A stretch of 64,000 nucleotides of DNA from Lewinellaceae bacterium (GTDB lineage Bacteria > Bacteroidota > Bacteroidia > Chitinophagales > Saprospiraceae), in the NCBI GenBank assembly GCA_020636405.1, contig JACJXW010000005.1, forward strand, positions 124,001-188,000, in the 5' to 3' direction. Each line of letters begins with the position of its first letter. Within the stretch, counting starts at the first letter, position 1. The notes under the pieces are model-generated. The model ran no database searches and was not told where the DNA came from. It saw only the letters and a list, made by a program, of their open reading frames with translations. This document shows positions 7,611 to 16,290 of the stretch, piece after piece. The position numbers and the translations under genes are program-made.

Positions 7611-7949
7611 AGAATATGAGGTTTTGGTAACAACAGAAAGATAGCATAAAATGCAGGTTATCACCAAGAAAATCATCCCACTGCAGTAAGGGGCTTCGAA
7701 AAACAGGCCTCTATGGCGAACAGGATGAAACATGAACCCCTTCTTTGCGATAGATTGATTAAAGTTTTGATCGTCAGGAATTTAACCGTTGATTAATCTT
7801 TTTTTGGGAAAAATATGCCTATGAAAAGAGACTGTTTTTTGTCCCTGAAATTGGAAGGAAAAAGGGGTAACTTCGCTAGTGAGCAGGAGAACTTCAAGTC
7901 TCCTGCTCACTTAGCGGTTCTTCTCCAGCAGTTCTCCTGTTCGGGGCCC
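7611..7949. other. Intergenic stretch, 339 nt, with a terminator hairpin
   Basis: No convincing gene. It holds the leader of the cytochrome gene at its left end and, at its right, the terminator-like hairpin of the TonB receptor transcript. The middle part is AT-rich with T-runs and shows no recognisable motif. Confidence 0.6.
7860..7911 (-). terminator. Terminator hairpin with conserved tail (copy B)
   Basis: A 13-bp perfect stem (AGTGAGCAGGAGA at 7878-7890, complement at 7899-7911, loop of 8) lies about 40 nt beyond the TonB receptor stop codon. Read on the minus strand the stem is followed by AGCGAAGTTACCCCTTTTT, a T-rich tail. Stem and tail match copy A at 5181-5235 (CTGCTCACTNNCGAAGNTAC in both). 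Confidence 0.72.
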
Positions 7950-10253
7950 TCAGAAGCGCAATACCGCTCCTGCGGTATAACTCCGCCCCGGCATGCGGTA
8001 GCGCTCCAGTTCCTCGTACTGCTCGTTACCGAGGTTGTCGATGGCTAGATAACAATTGTAGTGCTCGGCAATTTTGACATTTACCTTGGCATTGGCAATG
8101 AAGGCTGCGTCCGGTTCGCTGCCCGGATAGATGAAGACCTCCCGGATGCGGCTGCGGTACCGGCAGTTGACATTGAATGTTACCGGGCCGCGGTAAGCGG
8201 TGGCCGAAGCGCTGAAGGTATGCCGGACCTTGTAGGCCAGTTCGTCGTTGAGGCGCCCTTCCGATACATCCCGGGCGTCGAGGAAGGTATAGCCTAGATT
8301 GAGGATCAAAAAATCCTTGACGCGTTGATGATAGGAAAACTCCAGGCCCTGCATGACGGCCGCTTTCAGGTTGATCACTTCATACAAAAGAGGCTCCAGC
8401 GGTTTGGACAATTGCTGGAAGGAGATTAAATCGTTGTATCGGTTATAGAACAGGGCGGCATCCAGGGATGCTCCCGGGGCGATGTCGATCTTTGAGCCCA
8501 CCTCTACGGATAATACCAGCTTTTCTGAACGCAGGTTGGGATTGGGCCGGAAACGCAATCCGCCGCCCTGCTCAAACTTGATGAAGCGTTCGGCCATGGC
8601 AGGGTTGCGGAAAGCCTGTGCCAGCAGCATGCGGAACGACAGCCCGCTCCGGACATTATAAGCCATGGCAAGTTTGGGGCTGATGTTGTTCTCGATCGAT
8701 TCCTTCAGGATGTGGTAGTGGTCATAACGGATACCCAGTGTGGCCACCAACTTTTCGCTGAAGGTGATCTCGTCCTGAATATAAGCTCCCATGCTGAGCG
8801 CCTGGTGGCGGCCGTACAAAACGGTATCCGGGAGCCCAACGACATGGTCCCACTTGACATCCGTGCCGGCGATGAGGTAATGGCTGGAGTGCGTATAAAG
8901 GTCGACCTGACTCACATTGCCCAGGCGTTGAGTCTGTACGCTCGACTCGGCGACCAGCTGTTTGCCGAAGTTGACGTTGGTGCTGTCATTCCCCGGGTCG
9001 CCGTCGAAGGTGAAGCGGGAATAATTGTGATAATAATAGAAACGGGAGGAGTATTTCACCCGGCTGTTGGGCAGTGCATAATAATACAGGTCTGTATTCA
9101 ATTCCCGCCGGTCCTGGAAATCGTCCAGGCGGTAGGGCGCTACGCTGTAAGCCTGGCGGGTGCTGAACCAGGTGGCCGGGGTGTCGTTCTTGATCCGGTT
9201 GACGTTGCCGGAAAGCTGCAGGACGCGGTTGTTGGAAAATTGCCAGGTAGCCTTGCCATAGAAGTTATACAGGTCGAAGCCCGACTTCTCGCGATGGCCG
9301 TCATTGGATTTCCATCCCCCGTCGAGCAGGTAGGCGAACTTCCCCGTCCGGCGGCTGTAACTGCCTTCTATGGTTCGGAAATCGTTGTAAGCGGTATAGC
9401 CGGTACTGGCCGGCGCGCGGTTGAAAAAGCCGTAATTGACATGCAGGCGCATCTCCGGCTCGGTTTCCGGCTTTCGGGTGATCACGTTGATCACACCACC
9501 CATGGCGCTGGAACCGTAGAGGGAAGAGTAGGCGCCCTTCACCACCTCGATGCGCTCTATGGAATTCAGGGGTACGAGGTTCCACAACGCTCCGCCTGAT
9601 TCCGGGCTGATGGCCGGCCGGCCATCGATGAGCAACAACACCCGGTTGCCGATGCCGCCGCCGGCCACTTCGGATGCTCCACGGATGGAAAAGGCCTGTA
9701 CGTTGGCGCCGCTGGAGCGGGTGACCACTACCCCCGGCACTTCATCAAAAGCCTGGTCAAAAGTCGTTATGTTGCGCTCTCGTATCTGCTTGCTTGTTAT
9801 CAGGCCTATGCTGGCGGGCGCCAGCTTGACGGCCTGGGGTTTAAGGGTAGCCGTCACCACCACTTCATCGGCAATGACCGCCGCCGGCTCCAGCGCGATG
9901 GCAACTATTGTACGCTGGCCGGCAAGCACTTCGATATCATTGAGGCGCTGCTCCTCGTAGCCTACGTAGGTGGCCAGCAAAGCGTACGTGCCTGGTTGCA
10001 GCCCGGTGAGTTCGAAGGCGCCGTCAAATTCCGTGGAAGTGCCCACCAGTGTATCCGCCAGCCGGATGTTGACCAGGGGCAGCAGCTCACCGCTTTCCGC
10101 ATCCCGGACCTCTCCCTGAATGCTGCCAACTGTTTGCCCGGGTTGTAATTGAAGCGGTGATGACAGGGCAATGCCTGTCTGGGCCAGGGTGAAGGACACC
10201 TGGAAACAAAGAAGGGTTATTGTGGCCAGCCTGTTTTTTGGAACGATGGGCAT
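7950..10253 (-). CDS. TonB-dependent outer-membrane receptor
   Basis: A 767-residue protein: signal peptide, a carboxypeptidase-like regulatory domain at about 42-120 (VGSIQGEVRDAESGELLP, then STEFDGAFELTGLQPGTY), a plug at about 130-245 (RNVTT-like start, PGVVVTRSSGANVQAFSIRG, VLLLIDGRP, SIERIEVVKGAYSSLYGSSA, GGVINVITR) and a beta barrel ending in the terminal Phe of VLRF. The shape fits siderophore, cobalamin or metal receptors rather than SusC; the ligand is unknown. It follows, on the same strand, the lipoprotein gene at 10353-10973, and is closed by a hairpin at 7878-7911. Confidence 0.93.
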   Translation of the reverse strand: MPIVPKNRLATITLLCFQVSFTLAQTGIALSSPLQLQPGQTVGSIQGEVRDAESGELLPLVNIRLADTLVGTSTEFDGAFELTGLQPGTYALLATYVGYEEQRLNDIEVLAGQRTIVAIALEPAAVIADEVVVTATLKPQAVKLAPASIGLITSKQIRERNITTFDQAFDEVPGVVVTRSSGANVQAFSIRGASEVAGGGIGNRVLLLIDGRPAISPESGGALWNLVPLNSIERIEVVKGAYSSLYGSSAMGGVINVITRKPETEPEMRLHVNYGFFNRAPASTGYTAYNDFRTIEGSYSRRTGKFAYLLDGGWKSNDGHREKSGFDLYNFYGKATWQFSNNRVLQLSGNVNRIKNDTPATWFSTRQAYSVAPYRLDDFQDRRELNTDLYYYALPNSRVKYSSRFYYYHNYSRFTFDGDPGNDSTNVNFGKQLVAESSVQTQRLGNVSQVDLYTHSSHYLIAGTDVKWDHVVGLPDTVLYGRHQALSMGAYIQDEITFSEKLVATLGIRYDHYHILKESIENNISPKLAMAYNVRSGLSFRMLLAQAFRNPAMAERFIKFEQGGGLRFRPNPNLRSEKLVLSVEVGSKIDIAPGASLDAALFYNRYNDLISFQQLSKPLEPLLYEVINLKAAVMQGLEFSYHQRVKDFLILNLGYTFLDARDVSEGRLNDELAYKVRHTFSASATAYRGPVTFNVNCRYRSRIREVFIYPGSEPDAAFIANAKVNVKIAEHYNCYLAIDNLGNEQYEELERYRMPGRSYTAGAVLRF

Positions 10254-10261
10254 TGTAGGTG

Positions 10262-10293
10262 GGTTGACTGGTTGATTGGTTGACTGGTTGATT
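10262..10293. repeat. Octad tandem repeat
   Basis: Four 8-nt units alternate between GGTTGACT and GGTTGATT, ending just before the long hairpin at 10297-10339. It lies in the 99-nt gap between the lipoprotein gene and the TonB receptor start, so it would be in the leader of the receptor gene. Confidence 0.75.
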
Positions 10294-10296
10294 GGG

Positions 10297-10339
10297 TTGA
10301 TGGAGTGGATTGGTTGCCAAACCTAATCCACTCCATCAA
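10297..10339. repeat. Long hairpin in the receptor leader
   Basis: TTGATGGAGTGGATT (10297-10311) pairs perfectly with 10325-10339, and GGTT/AACC extend the stem into the loop with a one-base bulge. It falls 13 nt after the lipoprotein stop codon. It may end or stabilise the lipoprotein transcript and so set the lipoprotein-to-receptor expression ratio. No T-run follows. Confidence 0.7.
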
Positions 10340-10352
10340 ACAGTCAACAAAA

Positions 10353-10973
10353 TTACTGATACCAAACATTGACAAAGCCGAAGTCGGCCTTGAAGTTGAG
10401 TTCCTTCTGCTCGCCGGCCTTGACCTCAAAGGTGGCAGGGGGCGCGTAGTTGAAGATGGGGATCAGTGCTCCTCCCGGGCCGGGAACCTTGATCACGATA
10501 CCATGGCTCACTTCGTTGGGGTTATCCCAATAAACGCCGAGGGTGGCGCTTTTCAAAGTAGGGTCGTTGACAAAGTCGTGGCGGAACCCGAGGGCCAGGG
10601 CGGAGTAGGTGCCGGGGTCGACCTCGATCTCAAAGTCGTACTGTGTTTTTCCGGCCTCGTATTCCAGGATCAGCGGGTTCTGGGAATTGTAAGGCGCCCC
10701 CACGGCATAGGTCCCCCCTGGTACGCCTGGGCCGAAGAAATTGTCAGGCACCTCGCCCCAGCCGGCAAGAGGATCCAGGCTGAATTCAGGGAAGAGGGTC
10801 AACTGCACTTCGCCGCTGTCCACCCAGGTAGCCCAGGTGTCGGTATTGTCAATGGTAATGGTGCCGAAGACCGTGGTTTTTGTCGGTTCGTCATCTTCAT
10901 TGCAACTGGAGAACACGGCTGCCAGGGCCAGGGCGGCAGCTGCCATAGTGAGGAAAAGCTTCTTGGAAGTCAT
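10353..10973 (-). CDS. Lipoprotein of unknown function, upstream of TonB receptor
   Basis: A 206-residue protein with a clear lipoprotein signal (ALALAAVFSSCNEDDEPT, Cys at about residue 24). The mature part looks all-beta, with repeated strand-like segments and few charged helices. No named family was recognised. It is the first gene of a probable two-gene unit with the TonB receptor; a surface binding partner for the receptor's ligand is a reasonable inference, as is common for such pairs, but not shown. Confidence 0.75.
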   Translation of the reverse strand: MTSKKLFLTMAAAALALAAVFSSCNEDDEPTKTTVFGTITIDNTDTWATWVDSGEVQLTLFPEFSLDPLAGWGEVPDNFFGPGVPGGTYAVGAPYNSQNPLILEYEAGKTQYDFEIEVDPGTYSALALGFRHDFVNDPTLKSATLGVYWDNPNEVSHGIVIKVPGPGGALIPIFNYAPPATFEVKAGEQKELNFKADFGFVNVWYQ

Positions 10974-11372
10974 CGTAATGTTTTTTGTAGTTAGTGATGG
11001 AAAGCCCGCCTCAAAGAGGCCGCTCGTTGCTTTCCTTTTCCGATAGAATTAGTGCGGAAGCCGGGTGGGGTAGTTTTAGAAAAAACGGCCCTCCTCTTCT
11101 GCAAAAACTTCGTCGAAAATAGGGCGGTAAAATTTCTCAAGTTTCATGAAATTGTCATAAATCAAGTGGGCCGGCCGGAAAAGAAGATTATTTTTGTCGC
11201 GGTGCTGTACCTCAATACCAGCCTGATTTTCAGAGTGATTATTGTCATAACGCCCGAGTGATTTTTATCATACAAACCGCCCTGTAATATTCCCTTATTT
11301 TGTGTGAGCGCCAAAAAACTGTCTGGCAGTGAACAGCCAGGCAGGCGAAAAAACTAACCAATTCCTGGTCCA
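10974..11372. other. Divergent intergenic region, 399 nt
   Basis: It separates the leftward lipoprotein/receptor unit from the rightward cytochrome maturation genes, so promoters for both should lie here. No gene is seen. It holds ATTGTCATAA twice (11151-11160 and 11241-11250), the first forming an Fnr-like site, and one match to the Bacteroidota -7 box pattern TAnnTTTG (TATTTTTG, 11189-11196) without a clear -33 partner. Confidence 0.5.
11152..11165. promoter_or_regulatory. Fnr-like site upstream of resB
   Basis: TTGTC-ATAA-ATCAA matches the Fnr consensus TTGAT-N4-ATCAA at 8 of 10 positions. It lies about 210 nt before the ResB start. A regulator of this family is encoded at 5447-6076. One such match can arise by chance, so support is weak. 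Confidence 0.35.
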
Positions 11373-13091
11373 ATGGCTGATATAAAAAACACCAATTCCA
11401 GTCCTAAAAATCAAGATTACCAAACCCGTGGATTCCGAAGAGCCACCGGCCTGCTGGCCGCGATGGTCCTCTTTACCCTTTTTGCTCAAAACCTCCACGA
11501 GGGTACCAGCAACTTCTGGGTAAGCACGCTGGTTCCGGTAGCCTTAATTGTATCCTATCCTATCTTGTTTTTCAAACCCCTGAAAAGGATCGTCGATACG
11601 CCGTACTTTGCGACGCTCAGCTTGCTTTGTATCGCTGTAGGCACGGCCCTGGGTACTTTCGTTTCCCAGAATGCGCCGGCTGAGGTATTTACTAACCGGT
11701 ACGGCGAAAGCGGAAGCAGTGTGCTGCGCTTCCTGCAGTGGGACGATGTGTTCCACAGTTGGTGGTATGTCGGCTTCTTCACTTTGCTGGCCGGCAGCCT
11801 GTTGAAGACGAGCTGGAAGAAGAAGTTCAACCGGGAGAACCTCGGTTTTCACCTGGCCCACCTCAGCCCTATTATTATATTGCTGGGGTTTTGGGTAGAC
11901 TATTTCTACGGCTTTCGTGGCATTATTCAGCTGGAAACCGGGCAGAGCACTAATATTGCCAAGGTTTATCAGGGCAATACGAGCTATGTGGGAGATAGTA
12001 TTGCCATCCCCTTCCGCATCCGGCTCGATCATTTCGAATTCGAGAAGCACGATCCGGACTATCGCTTACAGGTCTGGAGGAACACCGAGGCGGAGCCCCA
12101 TGCCCAGCCGGCGGCAGATGCCCATGGGCAACAGATCACCGGTACGCCGAAGATCATTGCCTCCATGCCGTTGAAGGAAGCCAAGATCCGGCACATCTAC
12201 GGTACCGATATCTACTTCCGCCTGAATGAGTTTTTCCCCAACTTTACCTTTGAATATACCTACCCGGAAATCAATGACAACGTCGAGGCCAAAGACCCGG
12301 GCGTGTTGCTGAACATGAAGACCCCCTTCGGCCAGGCCGATGTCAACCTCTTCTCCAACCGCCCCGGCCGAAACACCATAGCCGACGAACAGCACATGGG
12401 CGGGTGGCTGGAATTCTATTGGGAAATCCCGGAAGCATTGGCCCAGGCGATCAACGGCCAACCGGAGACCGAATGGGCCAAAGTCAACCGGATCATTCTG
12501 GTCGGGACTGAAAAACAGATCTATTTGTGGGTGGACGGGAAGCTTTCCAAGGAACCGCTGGAAGCGGGTAAGTTTTACCCGTTCCCGAACCGGAAAGAGA
12601 TCGGGTTTACCATGAAATACCTCTATCCTGATGCTGCCTACCTTTTGTCTACGCCGGTTTCAGACGGAGAAGAACTGCTCAATCCCGTCGCCAAAGTCGA
12701 AGTGTGGCATAAAGGGGGGCACTCCGAGGAGGCCTTCCTCTATCCCGGAGGCCGGAGAGGAGGGGTCTTTACGATCGAAGGCACCGATTATTTCCTCGCC
12801 CTGGAATCCTTCAAGGACATGGAAACCAAGTACTACCGGAGCGAGCTCTCCGTTCTGGATGAGAACGATGAGGTGGCAAAGAGCCAGTCCATCGTGGTCA
12901 ATGAGCCCATGTTGTACGGAGGCTACCGCTTTTACCAATCGGATTACAACCCGGACAACCCCAACTATTCCGGCATCGGCATCAGCCACGAACCAGGGCT
13001 CTATGTCATCTACTTCGGATTCACGGTGCTGGTTATCGGCTGCTTGATGATGTTCTATGGGAAATACCGGAAACAGGATAGCCCGGTATGA
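11373..13091 (+). CDS. resB: Cytochrome c biogenesis protein ResB (System II)
   Basis: A 572-residue membrane protein with five hydrophobic helices in the first 185 residues, including GFHLAHLSPIIILLGFWVDY with its conserved His, a large periplasmic domain at about 185-540 and a last helix at about 543-564 (YVIYFGFTVLVIGCLMMFYG). This is the ResB/CcsB layout. With CcsA it delivers heme and attaches it to CxxCH sites of exported cytochromes. CcsA follows after 143 nt. In several Bacteroidota the two are fused; here they are separate. The many c-type cytochromes in this window are the expected clients. Confidence 0.9.
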   Translation: MADIKNTNSSPKNQDYQTRGFRRATGLLAAMVLFTLFAQNLHEGTSNFWVSTLVPVALIVSYPILFFKPLKRIVDTPYFATLSLLCIAVGTALGTFVSQNAPAEVFTNRYGESGSSVLRFLQWDDVFHSWWYVGFFTLLAGSLLKTSWKKKFNRENLGFHLAHLSPIIILLGFWVDYFYGFRGIIQLETGQSTNIAKVYQGNTSYVGDSIAIPFRIRLDHFEFEKHDPDYRLQVWRNTEAEPHAQPAADAHGQQITGTPKIIASMPLKEAKIRHIYGTDIYFRLNEFFPNFTFEYTYPEINDNVEAKDPGVLLNMKTPFGQADVNLFSNRPGRNTIADEQHMGGWLEFYWEIPEALAQAINGQPETEWAKVNRIILVGTEKQIYLWVDGKLSKEPLEAGKFYPFPNRKEIGFTMKYLYPDAAYLLSTPVSDGEELLNPVAKVEVWHKGGHSEEAFLYPGGRRGGVFTIEGTDYFLALESFKDMETKYYRSELSVLDENDEVAKSQSIVVNEPMLYGGYRFYQSDYNPDNPNYSGIGISHEPGLYVIYFGFTVLVIGCLMMFYGKYRKQDSPV

Positions 13092-13113
13092 TTTGCGATT
13101 TGCGATTTTTGAT
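13091..13113. repeat. Heptad repeat element between resB and ccsA
   Basis: Tandem 7-nt units of the form GATTTGC / GATTTTT begin directly after the ResB stop codon. Related arrays lie at 14461-14490 (other strand) and 22203-22232. A small hairpin-like segment and another GATTTGC unit follow to about 13175. Confidence 0.65.
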
Positions 13114-13234
13114 CCCGACCTCCTTTGTCGGTGCGGGACTCCCTTCGGTCGTTTTTGATTTGCGAAATCGAATGTTGAACGGCAGGAGAAATGAAAGCCA
13201 ATTTAAATAGCCAAAACTTTTAAAAAGACAAGCC

Positions 13235-14074
13235 ATGCTCGAGAGCTTATATTATACCTCCACTTTATTTAAGGTGACGTTCTTCCTCTACGCCCTGGCC
13301 CTGGCGGGCTATGTAGTAGGCATTTTCCGCAAAGAAAAGGTGTTTGGAACGATACCCTATGCGCTGTTCACCATTGCCTTTCTGGCGTGTACGGTGCTGA
13401 TCGCAGACCGTTGGATAGAAGCGGGGCGGCCGCCCTTCAAGAGTTTCTACGAATCCCTGGTCTTTGCCGCCTGGACCACTTCGCTGATCAGCCTGGCGGT
13501 GGAGTATAAGTTTAAAGTGCGGCTGATCGGGTTCATGTCCGCTATAGGAGTGGTAATGATCTTTCTTTTTGCCCTCACCAAGCGGGATGTGGAGATCATC
13601 GCCCTGCCGCCGGCCTTGCAGACGTGGATGTTCATCCCCCACGTTATTTCCTATTTCCTGGCCTACGGCGCGCTCTTTGTGGCGGGCCTTACCGCCGTGC
13701 TCTTTCTGGCTCTGCCCAAGGGCATCGCCTCCCATCATACATTGGGGGAGCAGTCCCGCATTGATTTCAGCGCCACGACCTATCAGATCACCAAGTTCGG
13801 GTTTCTGTTCCTCACTGCCGGCCTGCTGCTGGGCGCCTGGTGGGGCCAGAACGCCTGGTCGAACTATTGGGGGTGGGACCCCAAAGAGAACTGGGCCCTG
13901 ATCACCTGGCTCATCTTCGCCGCCTACCTGCACTTCCGGAATATTCCCTCCTGGAGTGAAAAGCGGCTCGCCTGGGTGGTTGTTTTCGGCGTGGCGGCCA
14001 TCGTATTCACCTATCTGGGTATGGACTACCTGCCTACCGCGCAAGATAGCCTGCACGTTTATTCGGGGGATTGA
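13235..14074 (+). CDS. ccsA: Cytochrome c assembly protein CcsA (heme handling)
   Basis: A 279-residue polytopic protein with about eight helices. The tryptophan-rich WWD motif (GWDPKENWALITW) lies at about residues 210-225, just after WWGQNAWSNY, and conserved His residues flank it (HVISYFLAYG before, LHFRN after). This is the CcsA/CcmC/CcmF heme-handling core. It works with ResB in the cytoplasmic membrane to move heme to the periplasmic face. Length and motif are normal for CcsA. Confidence 0.93.
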   Translation: MLESLYYTSTLFKVTFFLYALALAGYVVGIFRKEKVFGTIPYALFTIAFLACTVLIADRWIEAGRPPFKSFYESLVFAAWTTSLISLAVEYKFKVRLIGFMSAIGVVMIFLFALTKRDVEIIALPPALQTWMFIPHVISYFLAYGALFVAGLTAVLFLALPKGIASHHTLGEQSRIDFSATTYQITKFGFLFLTAGLLLGAWWGQNAWSNYWGWDPKENWALITWLIFAAYLHFRNIPSWSEKRLAWVVVFGVAAIVFTYLGMDYLPTAQDSLHVYSGD

Positions 14075-14358
14075 GGTTGAGGGAGTTGGTACAACAGTTT
14101 CTATGCTAGTGCGCCGCAATTGCGATTTGTCCCTTATTGCGAAGAGTCCAATAGGGCAAGGTAATAGCGCTACAGTACCGAAGCCCCAGCGAGAGGACTC
14201 CCGAGCCCCGTCCCCCTTGAGGGGGAAACAGGGGGTGAGTTGGTGGACTGGAGGGCGAATCACCCCCCTTTACCCATAGCCATCAGGTTTAGTTTTAACA
14301 CATACGATTATTTTTAATCCAAGCTTGGTAGCCCCCCTAAACCTTACCTTGTCGCATG

Positions 14359-14490
14359 AGATTTTTGATGTCTGATAGGCGATTTTCGATTTTCGATGTC
14401 CTTTTGCAGGGCTGCCCTTTAGAAGCGCTCAACTGGCGGGCCGTACAAGCCACATCATACATCAAAAATCGCAAATCGAACATCGCAAAT
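14359..14490. repeat. Heptad-repeat inverted element
   Basis: The left arm (about 14359-14400) carries GATTTTC/GATTTTT-type heptads and the right arm (14461-14490) carries the complementary heptads, about 60 nt apart. On the minus strand the right arm reads ATTTGCGATGTTCGATTTGC and on, matching the array at 22203-22232 with 4 differences in 30. Confidence 0.65.
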
Positions 14491-14852
14491 CTGATTTCTA
14501 GCCAGCTTAATGGCAGCCTCCTGCCCTCTACATATTGTTAATTCCTAAACCTGACGGCTATGCCCCCTTTACCCCTCAATGGGGGCGCGTTACTCCTAAG
14601 GCTTGGAATATTCCCTTTGTTTTAGGACATTGTTCCAATCGTTTACCTGGGGACAAATCGCAACTGCGCCCTTTAGCGTAGGTTTGGAGGCCAGGCCATG
14701 ATCCAAAAAAACAGGAACTGAATAGTTGCAAAAAAATAAAAAAAAACGCCTGGGCTCCATTTTTTGAGCTCCAAATTTTTCCCCGCCCCCTTCCCCACTG
14801 CAAAATTTTCTACCAAATATCCAGGGGAAATAATATTTCATTCTGCGCTTTT

Positions 14853-14895
14853 CTTTTGTGATCGATACCGCCTCCTTTTGTGATATAAATCACTT
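14853..14895. promoter_or_regulatory. Crp/Fnr-like sites upstream of the cytochrome operon
   Basis: CTTTTGTGAT occurs twice, 22 bp apart (two helical turns). The second forms a palindrome, TTGTGATATAAATCACTT (14878-14895), with GTGA-N6-TCAC half sites typical of Crp-type binding. It lies about 130 nt before the hexaheme cytochrome start. Confidence 0.5.
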
Positions 14896-15024
14896 AAGGG
14901 GGGTGATATTAGTCATCAAAAACGAGGCCGAAATCCAGGATTTTCGAATCGTGAACGGAGAATGACAAAAATATGACAATAGCCGTCACGAAATAAGATT
15001 CTCATCATACCTAAATATTTTGCC

Positions 15025-16095
15025 ATGAGATTGAAAATATTTTTCGCATCACTACTAAGCCTGGCGCTCGCCCTAAGTTTAACCTCTTGTGAAGGCGACC
15101 AGGGCCCCATAGGCCCTGCCGGACCAACTGGCCCGACCGGCCCGACCGGCCCTGCCGGGGAAACAGGAGAAGGCGTTCAAAACTGTAAGGACTGCCACGG
15201 CAGCAACCAACTGATCACGGCTAAACTGTTCCAGTGGGAAAATTCTGTTCACGCCACCGGCGGCAACTATGAAAGGAACCAGGCTTCCTGCGCCATTTGC
15301 CACACCAGCCAGGGCTTCCTGGAAGTTGCCGGTACCGGCGCTACTTCCGCAGGCGCTGACGTCGAAAACCCGCTGCCGCAGAACTGCTACACCTGCCACA
15401 TGATCCACCAGACCTACACGGATGCCGACTGGGCGCTGACTACTTCGGACCCGGTTACTTTCTGGGTAAAGGGGGATATGGCGGACCTTGGCAACAGCAA
15501 CTTGTGCCTCAACTGCCACCAGGCCCGTATTCCCAGCCCGGAAGTGCCTGAGCCCGGAGTTACTGGCATGGCCTCTGTTACCAGCAGCCGCTACGGCCCG
15601 CACCACGGCGCCCAGGGCATGATGTTTACCGGCAGTGCCGGTTATGAAGTCCCAGGCGACGAATCCTACGCCAATGGTGCGCACACCAACCTCGTTCAGA
15701 ACGCTTGTATAACCTGCCACATGGCCGAAGTTTCCGGTGGCAGAGATGCTGGAGGACACACCTTCCGGGTCGCTTCTGAAGGAGGAGACCTGAACACCAA
15801 TGGGTGTATACAATGCCATACGGATGCCGGCGAACTCGAAACGCTGGTTGAAGAGACCCAAACTGAGGTCGCAGACCTGTTGCTGCAACTGGGCACCCGT
15901 CTTAATGAACTGGGCATTCTAAGAGATGACCTTGAGCTGGCCAATGCTTCTTCCAGCGCACCGCTGGAACTGACCAACGTCCAGCTCGGCGCACTCTGGA
16001 ACTACCAGTATGTTCGGGAAGACAAGAGCTTAGGTGTACACAATGGTAAATATGCCAAAGCCCTGCTGAAGAACTCTCTCGCTGCGCTGAATTAA
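15025..16095 (+). CDS. Hexaheme c-type cytochrome lipoprotein with collagen-like linker
   Basis: A 356-residue protein. The lipoprotein signal ends LTSCEGDQ (Cys at about 22). Residues about 26-48 are Gly-X-Y triplets (GPIGPAGPTGPTGPTGPAG), a collagen-like spacer. Six CxxCH sites follow: CKDCH, CAICH, CYTCH, CLNCH, CITCH and CIQCH, spread over about residues 54-266. A helical C-terminal part ends near VHNGKYAKALL, as in other multiheme cytochromes where this helix packs on the hemes. It probably carries electrons at the outer surface of a membrane. It opens the electron-transfer gene run; a terminator-like hairpin follows at 16155-16192. Confidence 0.88.
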   Translation: MRLKIFFASLLSLALALSLTSCEGDQGPIGPAGPTGPTGPTGPAGETGEGVQNCKDCHGSNQLITAKLFQWENSVHATGGNYERNQASCAICHTSQGFLEVAGTGATSAGADVENPLPQNCYTCHMIHQTYTDADWALTTSDPVTFWVKGDMADLGNSNLCLNCHQARIPSPEVPEPGVTGMASVTSSRYGPHHGAQGMMFTGSAGYEVPGDESYANGAHTNLVQNACITCHMAEVSGGRDAGGHTFRVASEGGDLNTNGCIQCHTDAGELETLVEETQTEVADLLLQLGTRLNELGILRDDLELANASSSAPLELTNVQLGALWNYQYVREDKSLGVHNGKYAKALLKNSLAALN

Positions 16096-16154
16096 GATCA
16101 TCTGCAGAGGATTTCTTCTAAGAAAACGATAGCCTGCTTGACAGGCGATCCCAG

Positions 16155-16192
16155 AGGACAGTTGGAAGAACCAACCTTCCAACTGTCCTTTT
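16155..16192 (+). terminator. Intrinsic terminator-like hairpin after the hexaheme gene
   Basis: AGGACAGTTGGAAG pairs perfectly with its complement across a 7-nt loop (14-bp stem) and is followed by TTTT. It lies 60 nt after the hexaheme stop codon and 100 nt before the next gene. It probably makes partial termination so that the cytochrome is made in excess over the downstream subunits. Confidence 0.75.
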
Positions 16193-16290
16193 AAAAATAG
16201 AGCTTCCGACCGGCCTATAACTTCAAACGTACTCTCCCTTCTCAAAGGGCAAACATACTGTTCATTGCGTAAAATCCAATTTCTGAAATC

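Larger units (their letters stand above)
14075..15024. other. Intergenic region, 950 nt, rich in repeats and regulatory signals
   Basis: No gene is recognised. From left to right it holds a C-run/G-run hairpin near 14212-14225, a heptad-repeat inverted structure at 14359-14490, a second C-rich/G-rich hairpin near 14564-14586, and Crp/Fnr-like half sites at 14853-14895. Two TGACA-containing elements lie at 14961-14980 before the hexaheme cytochrome start. It is the control region of the cytochrome/FeS/NrfD unit. Confidence 0.6.

Noticed and set aside
14075..15024. Small genes in the 950-nt gap
   Set aside because: The open frames there are short, lack start context and motifs, and lie over repeats and hairpins.
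15100..15170. Collagen-like repeat as a sign of a phage tail fibre
   Set aside because: It sits between a lipoprotein signal and six heme sites in a respiratory gene run, with no phage genes nearby.
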